Shown here in pieces: positions 11,328-23,434 of a DNA stretch of 64,000 nucleotides. The notes below the pieces were generated by a model. It did no database searches. It was not told the DNA's origin and was given only the letters and a program-made list of their open reading frames with translations. Source of the stretch: Bidens hawaiensis (lineage: Eukaryota > Streptophyta > Magnoliopsida > Asterales > Asteraceae); NCBI GenBank assembly GCA_021521415.1, contig JAIQDT010006474.1:84591-148590 (forward strand), given 5' to 3'. Every line of letters begins with the position of its first letter. The first letter of the stretch is position 1. The translations under genes and the position numbers were made by a program.

Positions 11328-11770
11328 GTTCGACGGGCGGTTGTCAATAGGTTAGTGTTCAGTTCCCTTTTTCATGATTCATGCGGATAGACCGGCACTT
11401 TCATTTAATGGGATAACTGAACTTTTCCCCTTCAACTGACCTGCGTGAAGGTTTGTCGTTTTTTGGGTTTATGCGGGTTTTGCCGCCTTCCCCACGCAAC
11501 GACTTCACGTAATTATGCGGTGAAAACCGGCATATCCGTGTTGAATAAATTAACCGTTTGACGCGCGGTTGTCAATAGGTTAGTGTTCAGTTTCCTCTAT
11601 CATGATTCATGCGGATAGACCGACACTTTTATTTAGTATGATAACTGAACTTTTCCCCTTCAACTGACCTGCGTGAAGGTTTGTCGTTTTTTGGGTTTAT
11701 GCGGGTTTTGCCGCCTTCCCCACACAACGACTTCACGTAATTATGCGGTGAAAACCGGCATTAGTGTTGA
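11328..11770. repeat. Two tandem units of about 228 bp in element A
   Basis: A second repeat type starts near 11328 and 11556. It shares GGTTGTCAATAGGTTAGTG, TTCATGCGGATAGACCG and a TTTATGCGGGTTTTGCCGCC block. Traces of the last block occur once in element C near 37570-37600. Confidence 0.8.
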
Positions 11771-11879
11771 TAGTTCATAAAAGTATAAATGTAAAATCAT
11801 CAGCGTCGATGTTTTAAGGAGAATCATTTCCATTAGAAGTGGCTCTTGGCCTTTTCTTTACATATTTGGAATTGATTTA

Positions 11880-12055
11880 CATGCAAACTGTGTAATTGAG
11901 CTCCCTTCCATGTTGGGATGGGAGTGCCATCGAGCCGATACGCACCTGGTTCGGGATCTCGTTCTTTACGCAGCATGTAGTCTCCACATTGAAGCTGGAA
12001 TTTTTATTCGTGTTTTCCCCAGCTGGGGTTCTACACGCATCAGCCTGCTCAGCGT
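11880..12055 (-). pseudogene. Remnants of pol in element A (RT start fused to pol tail)
   Basis: Directly after the gag end on the minus strand is a short stretch matching the segment before RT in element C (AACGCGTGTAGAACC type). It is followed by sequence matching the final codons of the C polyprotein (CACTCCCATCCCAA type). About 5 kb of pol between them is missing, so protease, RT, RNase H and integrase are absent. Assignment is by comparison with element C. Confidence 0.7.
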
Positions 12056-13465
12056 TCATTGCGCCACGAGGTGCGCGAGCGTCCCATCTCTGACGAATGC
12101 TTCGACCATGTCCTTTACGTCTATGCATTCTTCGGTGTTGTGGCCTTTTGTCCTGTGAAAGTCACAGTATTTACTCCGATCAGCATTGTGACGATGTCGG
12201 ATTATTTGAGGCTTTGGCCATGGGAGCTCCTCGGTGGCGAATATCTCGGTGACGCTTTTGGTGAGCGGCGTCCATCTGGAGTTCTTGTTCGACTGTACGT
12301 TATCCCTTCCGCCTACCCGATGCTGCAAGCCGGATTAGGTGTCAAAGTTTACCCTTGACTGCCAAATGCCTAGCTTCCGCTTTTTGTTTAATCGGGCGGT
12401 AAGGACGTTGTCTTCCCTTGTTTTCTGGGTGTAGAGGTTTGTGCTCTGTGGGAGATCTCTACCCAGTTGCTTCTCTGTTTCCGCAAAGCGTTTAGCTGCT
12501 GTCATGATGGCATCCCATGTGGATGGCATGCCATCTTTACCCGTTAAGGTGCGGATGAGCTCTGGGTCGTTCGCGCCCTGGATAAAGGCAGCGCGAACAA
12601 GATCTTCGCTAATGTTACCCAGACTTAGCTTCTTCGAGTTGAATTTAGTGATGAAGTCTAGCAAAGATTCATCTTTTTCTCGAATGCACTTGAGGATTGT
12701 CCATTGCTCCTCGGTATACTTTCTTTGTTGGCTGAAGTGTTGGCTAAACTTCTGTTGGAAGTCTGCCCAGTCGTAGATGTGGTTGACCGGTAGACGATCG
12801 AACCACGCTCTAGCAGCCCCGACCAGTGTCATTTGGAACATGTAACACCATGTAGGTTCCGTCCAACTACTGACGGTTGCCCCCGCTATGAATCTGTTCA
12901 AATGATCATCTGGGTCGGATATACCATCATATGTGCCTATGCTGGACATTTGTTTGGCACTTTTTGGGGCGATTGCTTCTGCAATGTCCCTTGCAAATTT
13001 GGAGGTTCCCGCATTTGCAACGTTTGGTCTGAATGTTTTGGAGAAGTCACGTGGACTTCCACCTGTGTTTTTTGGTTTGTAGGCTTCTCCAAAATGCCTT
13101 CTCGGTTGGGGATCCGTTTCCTTACGCTTCCCTTTTGCCCTATGGCGAGGGTTCGCGTCGGAGTCGGATTCCTCCGAGTCGTCCAAGTAATCTTCGAATT
13201 CGTCAGCCTGTTGGACGGAACGCAAGCGTTCGTCCAACTCAGCTTGGAATTCCTTTTGACGTGCCTCCGCCCATGCCTTAACTTCATCGAGTGTTTGGCG
13301 GGGGAGTCTTGTTCGTTTCTCTAACTGGGTATCGGTGATTCCCAGTGAGCAATTATTTACTGCACTTGCCCTAGCTTGGGTAGCCGGGGTAGTGTTTGTA
13401 AAAACTGTGTTGCCGGTATTCCCCCCAGTAGCTGGGGTTGTGGTTACCGGAGTTTCTTTAACCAT
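12056..13465 (-). pseudogene. gag of element A with an in-frame stop
   Basis: The ATG at 13465 opens a Tat-type gag frame homologous to the N-terminal region of the C polyprotein. It includes the capsid core and, near the end, the atypical zinc motif CDFHRTKGHNTEEC. The frame is interrupted by one stop at 12335-12337 and then continues in the same frame to 12056. This is a nonsense mutation rather than a rearrangement. The product up to the stop would be 376 aa without the zinc motif. Confidence 0.88.
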
Positions 13466-13511
13466 CTTAGAAGTTTGAAAAAACTGGAGAAGAATGTTCT
13501 AGCTTTATGCA

Positions 13512-13524
13512 CGGATGGCGCCAA
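13512..13524 (-). promoter_or_regulatory. Primer-binding site of element A
   Basis: On the minus strand TTGGCGCCATCCG abuts the LTR end TTTCTTCA. Elements C (32017) and D (54788) have the same site. The TGGCGCC start is shared with tRNA-Asp-primed plant elements, but the following bases differ, so the primer tRNA is uncertain. Confidence 0.8.
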
Positions 13525-14062
13525 TGAAGAAACACTAACCGGACCCCGGGCAGATTACTGGTAACCTGGGGGTTAGATAGATGTTTCCCACGAGGGGTTA
13601 GACCCTGAGAAGATGGTTCTTCTGATAACCTGCAAAACAGACACCGTGAGCTTGTCACTGAGAAGGGGGGGGGTTCCTCCTTGTGACCACCCTCCGGCGT
13701 GAGAATCAGACTAGATTGCTCTTTAAATATAAGTGTATATTAAGAGATTGCTAGAGCAGATATCCGGTATAATATGATGATACAAGATAAGATATGTTTC
13801 GATCAGATGATCATACCATTTGTGGTATTTATAGCCGAAGGTAGGTTTCCAAGGAGGTATGGCCGGCTGCAACAATGTTCCTGTTCCACCAACAGTGGCC
13901 TACACACGTGCCCTGCTGGTAGTTGGTGGGTAGGCAGCGGCTGATAGTGACCAGGCCTGCTGTGTACTATTCCTTTTCCACCAACTGCCGGCTATGCACG
14001 TGGTATGGCAGTAGTTGGTGAGTAGGCAACGGCTAATAGTGACACAGTACAGGAGCATGCTG

Positions 14063-16096
14063 TGTGACATCTGCCCCGATCCGACCCGACCCAGGTACCC
14101 GTTTCTCTGACCCGATCTCTTTCTTTTATGATTTAATATTTATTTATACTTATATTTTACTTTTAATAATAATAATATATTTTCCTTCCCGCCTCTTTCT
14201 TTCTCTTTCTTTCCGCCGTCCCGTCCCTCTCCTTCTCTCTTTCCGCCCTCTTTTCCCTCTTGTCGCCGTCCCGCCCTTAAGCCTTGTTTCCCTCTTTTTC
14301 TTCTAACTCTTTGCTTGTCCTTTGTTCCTTCCCGCCTAAGGTTGTCTGCGCAGCTCCACGCGCCAGACCCCTTACAAGGAATCCTGCGTGAAGACCACCT
14401 GTTTCAGCGATACGCGAGACGAACTCTTCTCGCAGCGCGCTAAGGATTTGTAGTTCTTCTCGCAGCGCGCTAAGAATCGTAGTTCATCCCTCGACGCGCG
14501 AAGAATTATAGTTCTTCCCGCGGCGCGCTAGGAATTTTAGTTCCTCCCGCGGCGCGCTAAGAAATGTGATTCTTCCCGCGGCGCGCTTAGAAATGTAGTT
14601 CTTTCCGCGACGCGTTAAGGTTGTTTCTGTCTGCCTTCGCGCTCGCGCTCTCTTGACCTTCTGTGTCTGCCTTCGCGCCTTAGCCTTCTCGCGCTGAACC
14701 CTTTGAGTTTTCTTCTGTTTAATCTAGCCGTTTGCTTTTGTGTTGTCTTATCTTCTGAGCTGTTGACCTAATCTGCTTTATGTCTTAAAAGCCACTTTTG
14801 GCGCAGCATGCGCACCAACCCCATTGGTTGTCAGAAAAAGTGACTGACATTATCTTTTGAGATCTGCTTTTGCCATGCTTGACCAGTACCTTTATCTGAC
14901 CCGCCCATGCCTTTTTTTTTACTGTTCCCTGTCAGCTTTATCTTGCCCCCTGCAGCTGCCATATCTTTTGATATCTTTTACTTGCTTTTGATATCTTTTG
15001 TTATCTTTTGTTTTGTCTTGTTCTGTTTGTCTTGGAATCTTTTTCCCTTTTTTCTGGATTCATGTCTCCTAGGTTTCCCTATAAATAATAATCTTATTTT
15101 TCTTAACACTACACACACAAACACTTATTATCTCTCTTCCTTTGCTCTCTGCCGATTGTCCTCCTGCCGCCTCCTCTCTTGCCTCCGTTTTCTCCTCTCC
15201 TCTGCCCTGATTTTCGGTAATATATATATTATATATAATAATTTACTTATTAATTATGCTAACTTATAATCAAGACTTAAAACCAATCATTAAAACAATA
15301 ATCTTATTTATAGGTTAACTTGTGCTTGTTTAAAGTTGGTTCTTGCTTTATCTTACACCGCATCGTTTATCAAGTGAGTAATCTCGTACCTAATCCCTTT
15401 TTGCTTTTAATGTTTTGGGATGTTCATGTGTTCATACAAACTTAGAGTCTTAAACTTGTTTATGAACTTTAGTCGCGCAGTATCCCATGTGTTGAGGACG
15501 TAGACTTGGCTGTTTATTTGTATGTGTGGATCATTAACCGTCTTGTCGGTCTATTCCGCAGTTCTCATGGTACCATTAGATGAACACGGGAGAACTATCG
15601 TTTATGATTTTCTCTTTTGTTTACACATGCACAGTTTGTCTTGTTTGTGAGCTCAATTGTGAGCACTGGCAGTCTTATGAATCTTAGAGTTGGTCCCGAT
15701 CAGATTACACCCTTGTTGAAAACCAGACATACACATGTTGCGCGCACATTTATTGTTATCTATGTATTGTATTAAACTTGATTTCTCACCAACACGCAAG
15801 TGTTTGACGTTTACTTTAACACATGTTCAGGTTTGCAGTAGCTGTTTTGGAGCTTGTGGACACATAGGAAGTTTCTTTATTTTGGACCTAGAATAAAATG
15901 TATCAAGACAAGTTATTGCTGTGCGAATATTATGATTTATAATATATTGATTTATGATGATTTATGTTATCTTGTGTTTACCCTGCGCGTGCGCGAATGA
16001 ATGTATTTATTAAATATTGACACCCAATAGTGTCACGAGTAATGAAACAATATGTGGCGCCCCGATGTATAATCCGCCTTTGGTCGGGGTGTTACA
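14063..16096 (+). repeat. 5' LTR of B2
   Basis: This 2034-bp LTR is very long for a plant gypsy element. It contains the 29-bp CpG-rich minisatellite (about 14429-14632) and a TATA motif (CCCTATAAATAATAAT) near 15079, followed by an ACACACACAAACAC-type region likely to hold the transcription start. Confidence 0.93.
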
Positions 16097-16099
16097 GAT

Positions 16100-16111
16100 T
16101 GGTATCAGAGC
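16100..16111 (+). promoter_or_regulatory. Primer-binding site of B2
   Basis: TGGTATCAGAGC lies three bases inside the 5' LTR boundary and is complementary to initiator methionine tRNA. It is identical to the B1 site. Confidence 0.94.
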
Positions 16112-16344
16112 TCGTTGACTTTAGGATAGGTGGTTAGACGTAACGGCCTAGAATACCTAAGAGTCCCTTCTCGCGCATGAGAGAAATCTCATGTTTGCGC
16201 GCTTATTGTTAATTACTCGTTATTTATGAATATGCTCGCACCTGCGCAGTATATGATTTTATGTTTTATTTCGCGATATTTCGATTTTTGTTGAATTTCG
16301 ATTTTTATTGATTTTTCTTACATATTCGTTTGTTGGGTTTGAAA

Positions 16345-16600
16345 ATCCGAAAAGTCATGGTGATACATGAATAGTTGATTTTCAATTCCCATTTACGATT
16401 ATGTTCTGAGGTTGGAGACTTGAAAAGTCATGGTGATACATGAATTGTCACTCTCCAATACTCATTTTCTTGTATATTTTATATTGAAGATTGAAAAGTC
16501 ATGGTGATACATGAATCGTCAATCTCCAATACTCGTTTGCTCGTATATTTTAAATTGGGAATTCGGAAAGTAATGGTGATACATGAATTGTCGATTCTTG
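16345..16600. repeat. Four tandem units of about 72 bp in the B2 leader
   Basis: The motif AAAGTCATGGTGATACATGA recurs near 16351, 16424, 16495 and 16567, between the primer-binding site and gag. B1 has only one copy (around 4549), so the leader repeat has expanded or contracted within the family. Confidence 0.9.
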
Positions 16601-16751
16601 ATTCGAATTTGTTACCTTTATTAAGTTTGCATTTAGGGTCATTTATTTTACTTTAACTTTTGACAGTAACTGACTCCGCGAAACCAAGCTTTATAAGATT
16701 AAAACTTTGCACTAAAACCAAGATATTAACTAAAATTAAAATTTTTATAGA

Positions 16752-17999
16752 ATGCCTCCGCTATCTCGCCGATTTCAGAGAAGAAAAGCCTCGCGCATGC
16801 ATAGACAGCAACGTTCCCAGGAAATGGCCGCCGCAATAGCCCAAGCTTTGAGCCAAAACAATACCAACACCTCTGGTTACAACATTAAATCCTTCAACGC
16901 GGGTAACCCTCCAAAGTTCACAGGTCTTGAAGGAGCCACCGTGATGCTCCAGTGGCTTGAGAAAATAGAAAACACTTTCCTCCACACCCAATGCCCCTCA
17001 GACAGACGAACCCTGTATGCTTCCAGTGTCCTGGAATCCAGAGCGCTTACATGGTGGAATGGAGTAGCTCATGCGCGTGGCGCAGAAGCTGCTTCCAGCA
17101 TGCTCTGGGAGGAATTTAAGGAAATTCTTACGCGAGAATTCTGCCCTCCCAACGAAGTTAAGCGCCTGGAGGAGGAATTTTGGAATCTTAAGCAGTACAG
17201 TGGCGAAGCGCGCGAGTACGCGACGCGCTTCCATGAACTAAGCCTGCTTGTCCCTCACCTTGTTACCCCTTCCCGCCGAGCCATAGAGAAATTCCTTGGG
17301 GGTCTCCCCATGGAAATTCAAGATTCTGTATGGGCCAGAAACCCAGTAACCCTCTCTGACGCCATTGAGTTGGCCGTTGTGCTCAGCGACAACCATGTCA
17401 GAGCAGGAACCCTGTTCCTGCGGGGAACAGAAAAGACCAAACCCACCAAGACTGCCCCTGAACCAACAGAAACCAAACCTGAACCCTCAAACCGTAACAA
17501 CCTCAAGCGCAGGCGCAAGGCCTATGCGCTTACCAACCCGCCCATTGTCCAGCAACCCGCATACCAACCTCCAGTTTATGCTCCTAACCCACTGTCAACC
17601 TACCCAACACCTCCTATAGCCCACAACTATGCCTTAACCAATCCAGCACTCCCTGCCCCGCCACCTAAGAAACCTTACACAGGAAACCACCCCTTTTGCC
17701 CAACCTGTAGACTCCACCACCCACCTCAAGTCCCATGTCGACTTTGTACCCGATGTGGCCGCGCTGGTCACCTTGCAGAAAACTGTAGGGTCCCTCTCGC
17801 CAACCCAATTGCGCCAACACCACCAGTCTACCCGCAGAACCCACAACCAACCTACCAAAACCCACGACCCAGATCGTGCTTTAACTGCGGTGATCCCAGT
17901 CATTTCCGGAACGCGTGCCCGAGACTACAAGTGCAAATCACACAAGCGAATCCGGTGAACCAGATTTCAAACCAAGTAACGCTGTGGACGAGCTTTTAA
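16752..17999 (+). CDS. gag: B2 gag polyprotein (capsid and nucleocapsid)
   Basis: The 415-residue frame starts at an ATG following a 640-bp leader. Residues about 50-230 form the retrotransposon gag (capsid-like) domain, with the conserved LTWWNG and FLGGLP blocks. A Pro-rich linker leads to two CCHC zinc knuckles (CTRCGRAGHLAENC and CFNCGDPSHFRNAC, around residues 332-385) for RNA packaging. In related elements gag and pol are one frame. Here a one-base shift near 17990 ends gag just before protease. It probably once continued into pol. Confidence 0.92.
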   Translation: MPPLSRRFQRRKASRMHRQQRSQEMAAAIAQALSQNNTNTSGYNIKSFNAGNPPKFTGLEGATVMLQWLEKIENTFLHTQCPSDRRTLYASSVLESRALTWWNGVAHARGAEAASSMLWEEFKEILTREFCPPNEVKRLEEEFWNLKQYSGEAREYATRFHELSLLVPHLVTPSRRAIEKFLGGLPMEIQDSVWARNPVTLSDAIELAVVLSDNHVRAGTLFLRGTEKTKPTKTAPEPTETKPEPSNRNNLKRRRKAYALTNPPIVQQPAYQPPVYAPNPLSTYPTPPIAHNYALTNPALPAPPPKKPYTGNHPFCPTCRLHHPPQVPCRLCTRCGRAGHLAENCRVPLANPIAPTPPVYPQNPQPTYQNPRPRSCFNCGDPSHFRNACPRLQVQITQANPVNQISNQVTLWTSF

Positions 18000-20900
18000 C
18001 ATAACCGCGCACCAAGCGCAAGCGAATAATGACGTAGTTAATGGTACATTTTTGCTTAACGGATTTTATGCTTCTGTACTTTTTGATACTGGCGCCGATC
18101 GAAGTTTTATCTCTCGCGCCTTCGAGCAGAAGCTTGCGCGACCGCGCGATAACTTAAAAGAAGATTTTTCAGTTGAATTGGCTAATGGTGAAACTGTTTT
18201 AATAAACTCAGTGATTAAAGATTGCACGCTTAACCTTAACGAAAACGATTTTCTGATTGACCTCATCCCTATGCCTCTTGGAAGCTTTGATGTTATCATT
18301 GGTATGGACTGGCTTTCGCATAATCGCGCCGAAGTTATTTGCGCCAAGAAGATGATTCGCATACCTCGAGAAAATGGTGATCTTCATATCTACGGCGAAA
18401 AACCCTCCAGTGGTCTTAAACTTATGTCTTGCGCCGAAGCCCGAAGACTCCTGCGGAAGAAGTGTATTGCATTTCTAGCCATGTGGTTAAACCTGCTGAA
18501 GAAAAGAAGCTTCGCGATATCCCTGTTGTGCGTGATTTCCCTGAAGTTTTTCCTGATGATCTTCCTGGTATCCCTCCCGCTCGTGAAGTCGAGTTCCGTA
18601 TTGATCTTGTCCCTGGTGCTTCCCCCGTAGCTAAATCTCCTTACCGTCTTGCGCCCGCTGAGATGCAAGAATTGGCAAGCCAACTTCAAGAGTTGACTGC
18701 TAAAGGATTCATTCGCCCTAGCTCTTCGCCCTGGGGTGCTCCGGTGTTGTTCGTTAAAAAGAAAGATGGATCGTTTCGCATGTGTATTGATTACCGCGAG
18801 TTGAACAAACTCACCATTAAAAACCGGTATCCCTTACCGCGTATTGACGACCTCTTTGATCAACTCCAAGGTGCCTCTTGTTTCTCGAAGATTGATCTCC
18901 GCTCTGGCTATCACCAGTTGCGCATCCGCGATGAAGATGTTCCGAAGACTGCTTTTCGAACTCGTTATGGCCACTTTGAATTCTTGGTCATGTCCTTCGG
19001 TTTAACCAACGCACCCGCCGTTTTCATGGATCTAATGAACCGGGTGTGTAGGCCTTTCTTGGATAAATTCGTGATTGTGTTTATCGATGATGTTCTGGTG
19101 TATTCTAAGACTAAGGCCGAGCATGAGCAACATCTTCGGTTGGTGTTGCAAAAGCTTAGAGCTGAGCAACTCTATGCTAAGCTCTCCAAGTGTGAATTTT
19201 GGTCGGATGAAGTACAGTTTCTTGGTCATGTTGTAAACAAGATGGGTATTCATGTCGACCCATCCAAAATTGAAGCAATCAAGAACTGGATTACGCCATC
19301 CTCTCCTTCCGAGATCCGTTCCTTTCTGGGCTTAGCTGGTTACTACCGGCGATTTATTTCGAACTTCTCAAAGATCGCTTTGCCTTTAACAGCTCTAACG
19401 CACAAAGGTAAACCATATATTTGGGGCTCGAAACAAGAAGAAGCCTTTCTAATGCTCAAGCGTTTGTTGTGTGAAGCTCCTGTTCTTGCGCTACCTGAGG
19501 GTAATGATGATTTTGTCGTGTATTGCGATGCATCCAACCAAGGTCTCGGTTGTGTTCTTATGCAACGAGGCAAGGTTATCGCTTACGCATCAAGGCAACT
19601 TAAGGTTCATGAAAAGAATTATACAACTCACGATCTCGAACTTGGTGCAGTTGTTTTTGCCTTGAAAATCTGGAGACACTACCTTTATGGTACTAAGTGT
19701 ATCCTTTACACTGACCATAAAAGCCTTCAGCATATCTTTGATCAAAAGGAACTTAACATGAGGCAACGCCGATGGAACGAACTCATCAGCGATTACGATT
19801 GTGAGATCCGGTATCATCCTGGTAAGGCTAATGTGGTAGCCGATGCGCTCAGCCGAAAACCCTGCCAGCTTAACTGTATCTTGCCGCGCACGCAGCTTCA
19901 CTTCGCGCCGATCCAAAGCAACCTTGAATCTCGTATTTGTGACGCGCAGCGCGCATCCATCAGTAATGGTAACCTTCGCGCCGAGTTAGCGTGTGGCGCG
20001 GAAGCACACTTTGTCCCTAATCTGAGTGGAATTCTCTGCTATCTCAATCGCATCTGGATTCCCTTTGATGAGAATCTTCGCGCTGATATCCTGAGTGAAG
20101 CGCACAAATCTCGGTATTCTATTCATCCTGGCGCTGATAAGATGTACAAGGATTTGCGCATTACTTATTGGTGGCCCGGTATGAAGAAGGATATTGCTGT
20201 GTTCGTAGCTAAATGCCTGACTTGTTCTAAAGTAAAAGCTGAACACCAACGCCCATCTGGTTTGCTCGAACAACCAGAAATTCCTACGTGGAAATGGGAA
20301 GGTATAGCGATGGACTTTATTACCAAGTTACCTTTGACAGCAAGCAAACATGATAGCATTTGGGTAATAGTGGATCGTTTGACTAAGTCTGCTCACTTTC
20401 TGCCCATTCGTGAAAACTACCGTGTTGAGCAGCTCGCGCAGCTTTATGTCAAGGAAATTGTCTGCCGCCATGGTACTCCTTTGAGCATCATATCCGATCG
20501 CGATGGCCGTTTTATATCTCGCTTTTGGAAATCTCTCCAATCTGCGCTAGGAACTCGCTTGGACATGACTACGGCATATCATCCTCAGACTGACGGTCAG
20601 TCTGAGCGAACTATTCAGACTCTTGAGGATATGCTCCGATCTTGTGTTCTTGATTTTGGAGGTAATTGGGATTCACACCTGCCTTTGATCGAGTTCTCTT
20701 ATAATAACAGCTATCATTCCAGTATCGGTATGGCCCCATTTGAAGCACTTTACGGTCGTAAGTGCCGCTCCCCGATTTGTTGGAGCGAAGTGGGTGAAAC
20801 TCAGATCACAGGACCCGAACTTGTTCAAGAGACAACCGATAAAATCGCCAAGATCCGTGATCATCTGCTGACTGCCAGAAGCCGACAGAAGAGTTACGCA

Positions 20901-21365
20901 GATCGTAGGCGGAAGCCTCTCGAATTTCAAGTTGGTGATCTTGTTCTCAAAGTGTCGCCTTGGAAAGGTGTTGTCCGCTTTGGGAAGAAAGGTAAGCTTG
21001 CTCCTCGTTGTGTTGGTCCATTCAAGATTCTCGCGCGTGTAGGAAAAGTTGCCTACAGACTTGACCTGCCGCCCGCGCTCAGTAATGTGCATCCAACGTT
21101 CCATGTATCCAATCTCAAGAAGTGTTTAGCTGACGAGAACCTTCACATTCCACTTGATGAAGTTCAAGTTGATGAAACTATGCATTTCGTTGAGAAGCCT
21201 GTTGAGATTATGGATCGCGAGGTTAAGCAAACCAAGCGCAGTCGTATCCCTATCGTGAAAGTTCGCTGGGAGTCCAAGCGCGGAGCTGAGTTTACATGGG
21301 AAAGAGAAGATCAAATGAAGATCAAGTACCCGCACCTGTTCTCTGCGCAACCTACTTCGAGATAA
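18000..21365 (+). pseudogene. pol: B2 pol: protease, RT, RNase H, integrase, chromodomain (frameshifted)
   Basis: Protease lies in a separate frame at about 18000-18480, with the aspartic site FDTGAD and the later block IIGMDWL. A second one-base shift near 18475-18482 returns to the gag frame. The remainder is open to 21365. RT (about 18600-19200) has the VFIDDVL catalytic block. RNase H (about 19500-19850) begins YCDAS. Integrase (about 20090-20760) has an HHCC zinc-binding region ending CLTC and the D,D,E residues (MDFIT, ISDRDG, SERTIQT). The last roughly 50 residues (about 21190-21350) form a chromodomain-like fold that, in chromoviruses, targets integration to modified histones. The two shifts cancel in net frame. 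Sequencing error is possible but real decay is more likely. Confidence 0.88.
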
Positions 21366-21390
21366 ATTTCGGGACGAAATTTCTTAAAGT

Positions 21391-21399
21391 AGGGGAGAC
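21391..21399 (+). promoter_or_regulatory. Polypurine tract of B2
   Basis: AGGGGAGAC directly precedes the 3' LTR start TGTGACATC, after the pre-LTR block TTTCGGGACGAAATTTC that is common in this clade. Confidence 0.88.
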
Positions 21400-23434
21400 T
21401 GTGACATCTGCCCCGATCCGACCCGACCCAGGTACCCGTTTCTCTGACCCGATCTCTTTCTTTTATGATTTAATATTTATTTATACTTATATTTTACTTT
21501 TAATAATAATAATATATTTTCCTTCCCGCCTCTTTCTTTCTCTTTCTTTCCGCCGTCCCGTCCCTCTCCTTCTCTCTTTCCGCCCTCTTTTCCCTCTTGT
21601 CGCCGTCCCGCCCTTAAGCCTTGTTTCCCTCTTTTTCTTCTAACTCTTTGCTTGTCCTTTGTTCCTTCCCGCCTAAGGTTGTCTGCGCAGCTCCACGCGC
21701 CAGACCCCTTACAAGGAATCCTGCGTGAAGACCACCTGTTTCAGCGATACGCGAGACGAACTCTTCTCGCAGCGCGCTAAGGATTTGTAGTTCTTCTCGC
21801 AGCGCGCTAAGAATCGTAGTTCATCCCTCGACGCGCGAAGAATTATAGTTCTTCCCGCGGCGCGCTAGGAATTTTAGTTCCTCCCGCGGCGCGCTAAGAA
21901 ATGTGATTCTTCCCGCGGCGCGCTTAGAAATGTAGTTCTTTCCGCGACGCGTTAAGGTTGTTTCTGTCTGCCTTCGCGCTCGCGCTCTCTTGACCTTCTG
22001 TGTCTGCCTTCGCGCCTTAGCCTTCTCGCGCTGAACCCTTTGAGTTTTCTTCTGTTTAATCTAGCCGTTTGCTTTTGTGTTGTCTTATCTTCTGAGCTGT
22101 TGACCTAATCTGCTTTATGTCTGAAAAGCCACTTTTGGCGCAGCATGCGCACCAACCCCATTGGTTGTCAGAAAAAGTGACTGACATTATCTTTTGAGAT
22201 CTGCTTTTGCCATGCTTGACCAGTACCTTTATCTGACCCGCCCATGCCTTTTTTTTTACTGTTCCCTGTCAGCTTTATCTTGCCCCCTGCAGCTGCCATA
22301 TCTTTTGATATCTTTTACTTGCTTTTGATATCTTTTGTTATCTTTTGTTTTGTCTTGTTCTGTTTGTCTTGGAATCTTTTCCCCTTTTTTCTGGATTCAT
22401 GTCTCCTAGGGTTTCCCTATAAATAATAATCTTATTTTTCTTAACACTACACACACAAACACTTATTATCTCTCTTCCTTTGCTCTCTGCCGATTGTCCT
22501 CCTGCCGCCTCCTCTCTTGCCTCCGTTTTCTCCTCTCCTCTGCCCTGATTTTCGGTAATATATATATTATATATAATAATTTACTTATTAATTATGCTAA
22601 CTTATAATCAAGACTTAAAACCAATCATTAAAACAATAATCTTATTTATAGGTTAACTTGTGCTTGTTTAAAGTTGGTTCTTGCTTTATCTTACACCGCA
22701 TCGTTTATCAAGTGAGTAATCTCGTACCTAATCCCTTTTTGCTTTTAATGTTTTGGGATGTTCATGTGTTCATACAAACTTAGAGTCTTAAACTTGTTTA
22801 TGAACTTTAGTCGCGCAGTATCCCATGTGTTGAGGACGTAGACTTGGCTGTTTATTTGTATGTGTGGATCATTAACCGTCTTGTCGGTCTATTCCGCAGT
22901 TCTCATGGTACCATTAGATGAACACGGGAGAACTATCGTTTATGATTTTCTCTTTTGTTTACACATGCACAGTTTGTCTTGTTTGTGAGCTCAATTGTGA
23001 GCACTGGCAGTCTTATGAATCTTAGAGTTGGTCCCGATCAGATTACACCCTTGTTGAAAACCAGACATACACATGTTGCGCGCAGATTTATTGTTATCTA
23101 TGTATTGTATTAAACTTGATTTCTCACCAACACGCAAGTGTTTGACGTTTATTTTAACACATGTTCAGGTTTGCAGTAGCTGTTTTGGAGCTTGTGGACA
23201 CATAGGAAGTTTCTTTATTTTGGACCTAGATTAAAATGTATCAAGGCAAGTTATTGCTATTCGAATATTATGATTTATAATATATTGATTTATGATGATT
23301 TATGTTATCTTGTGTTTACCCTGCGCGTGCGCGAATGAATGTATTTATTAAATATTGACACCCAATAGTGTCACGAGTAATGAAACAATATGTGGCGCCC
23401 CGATGTATAATCCGCCTTTGGTCGGGGTGTTACA
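21400..23434 (+). repeat. 3' LTR of B2
   Basis: This 2035-bp LTR is nearly identical to the 5' LTR (about 0.5% difference by eye, mostly single substitutions near the 3' end). That indicates a recent insertion. Confidence 0.94.

Larger units (their letters stand above)
14063..23434 (+). mobile_element. Element B2: near full-length Tekay/Del-like Ty3/gypsy chromovirus
   Basis: This 9.37-kb element has TGTGACATC...GTTACA ends and the duplication TGCTG (14058-14062 and 23435-23439). Its 2034-bp and 2035-bp LTRs differ by eye at about nine positions. Order: 5' LTR, initiator-Met primer-binding site, gag with two zinc knuckles, protease, RT, RNase H, integrase, chromodomain, polypurine tract, 3' LTR. 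The C-terminal chromodomain and primer site place it in the chromovirus branch. Two opposite one-base frameshifts put the protease in a different frame from gag and RT, so this copy is probably not autonomous as it stands. Confidence 0.93.
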
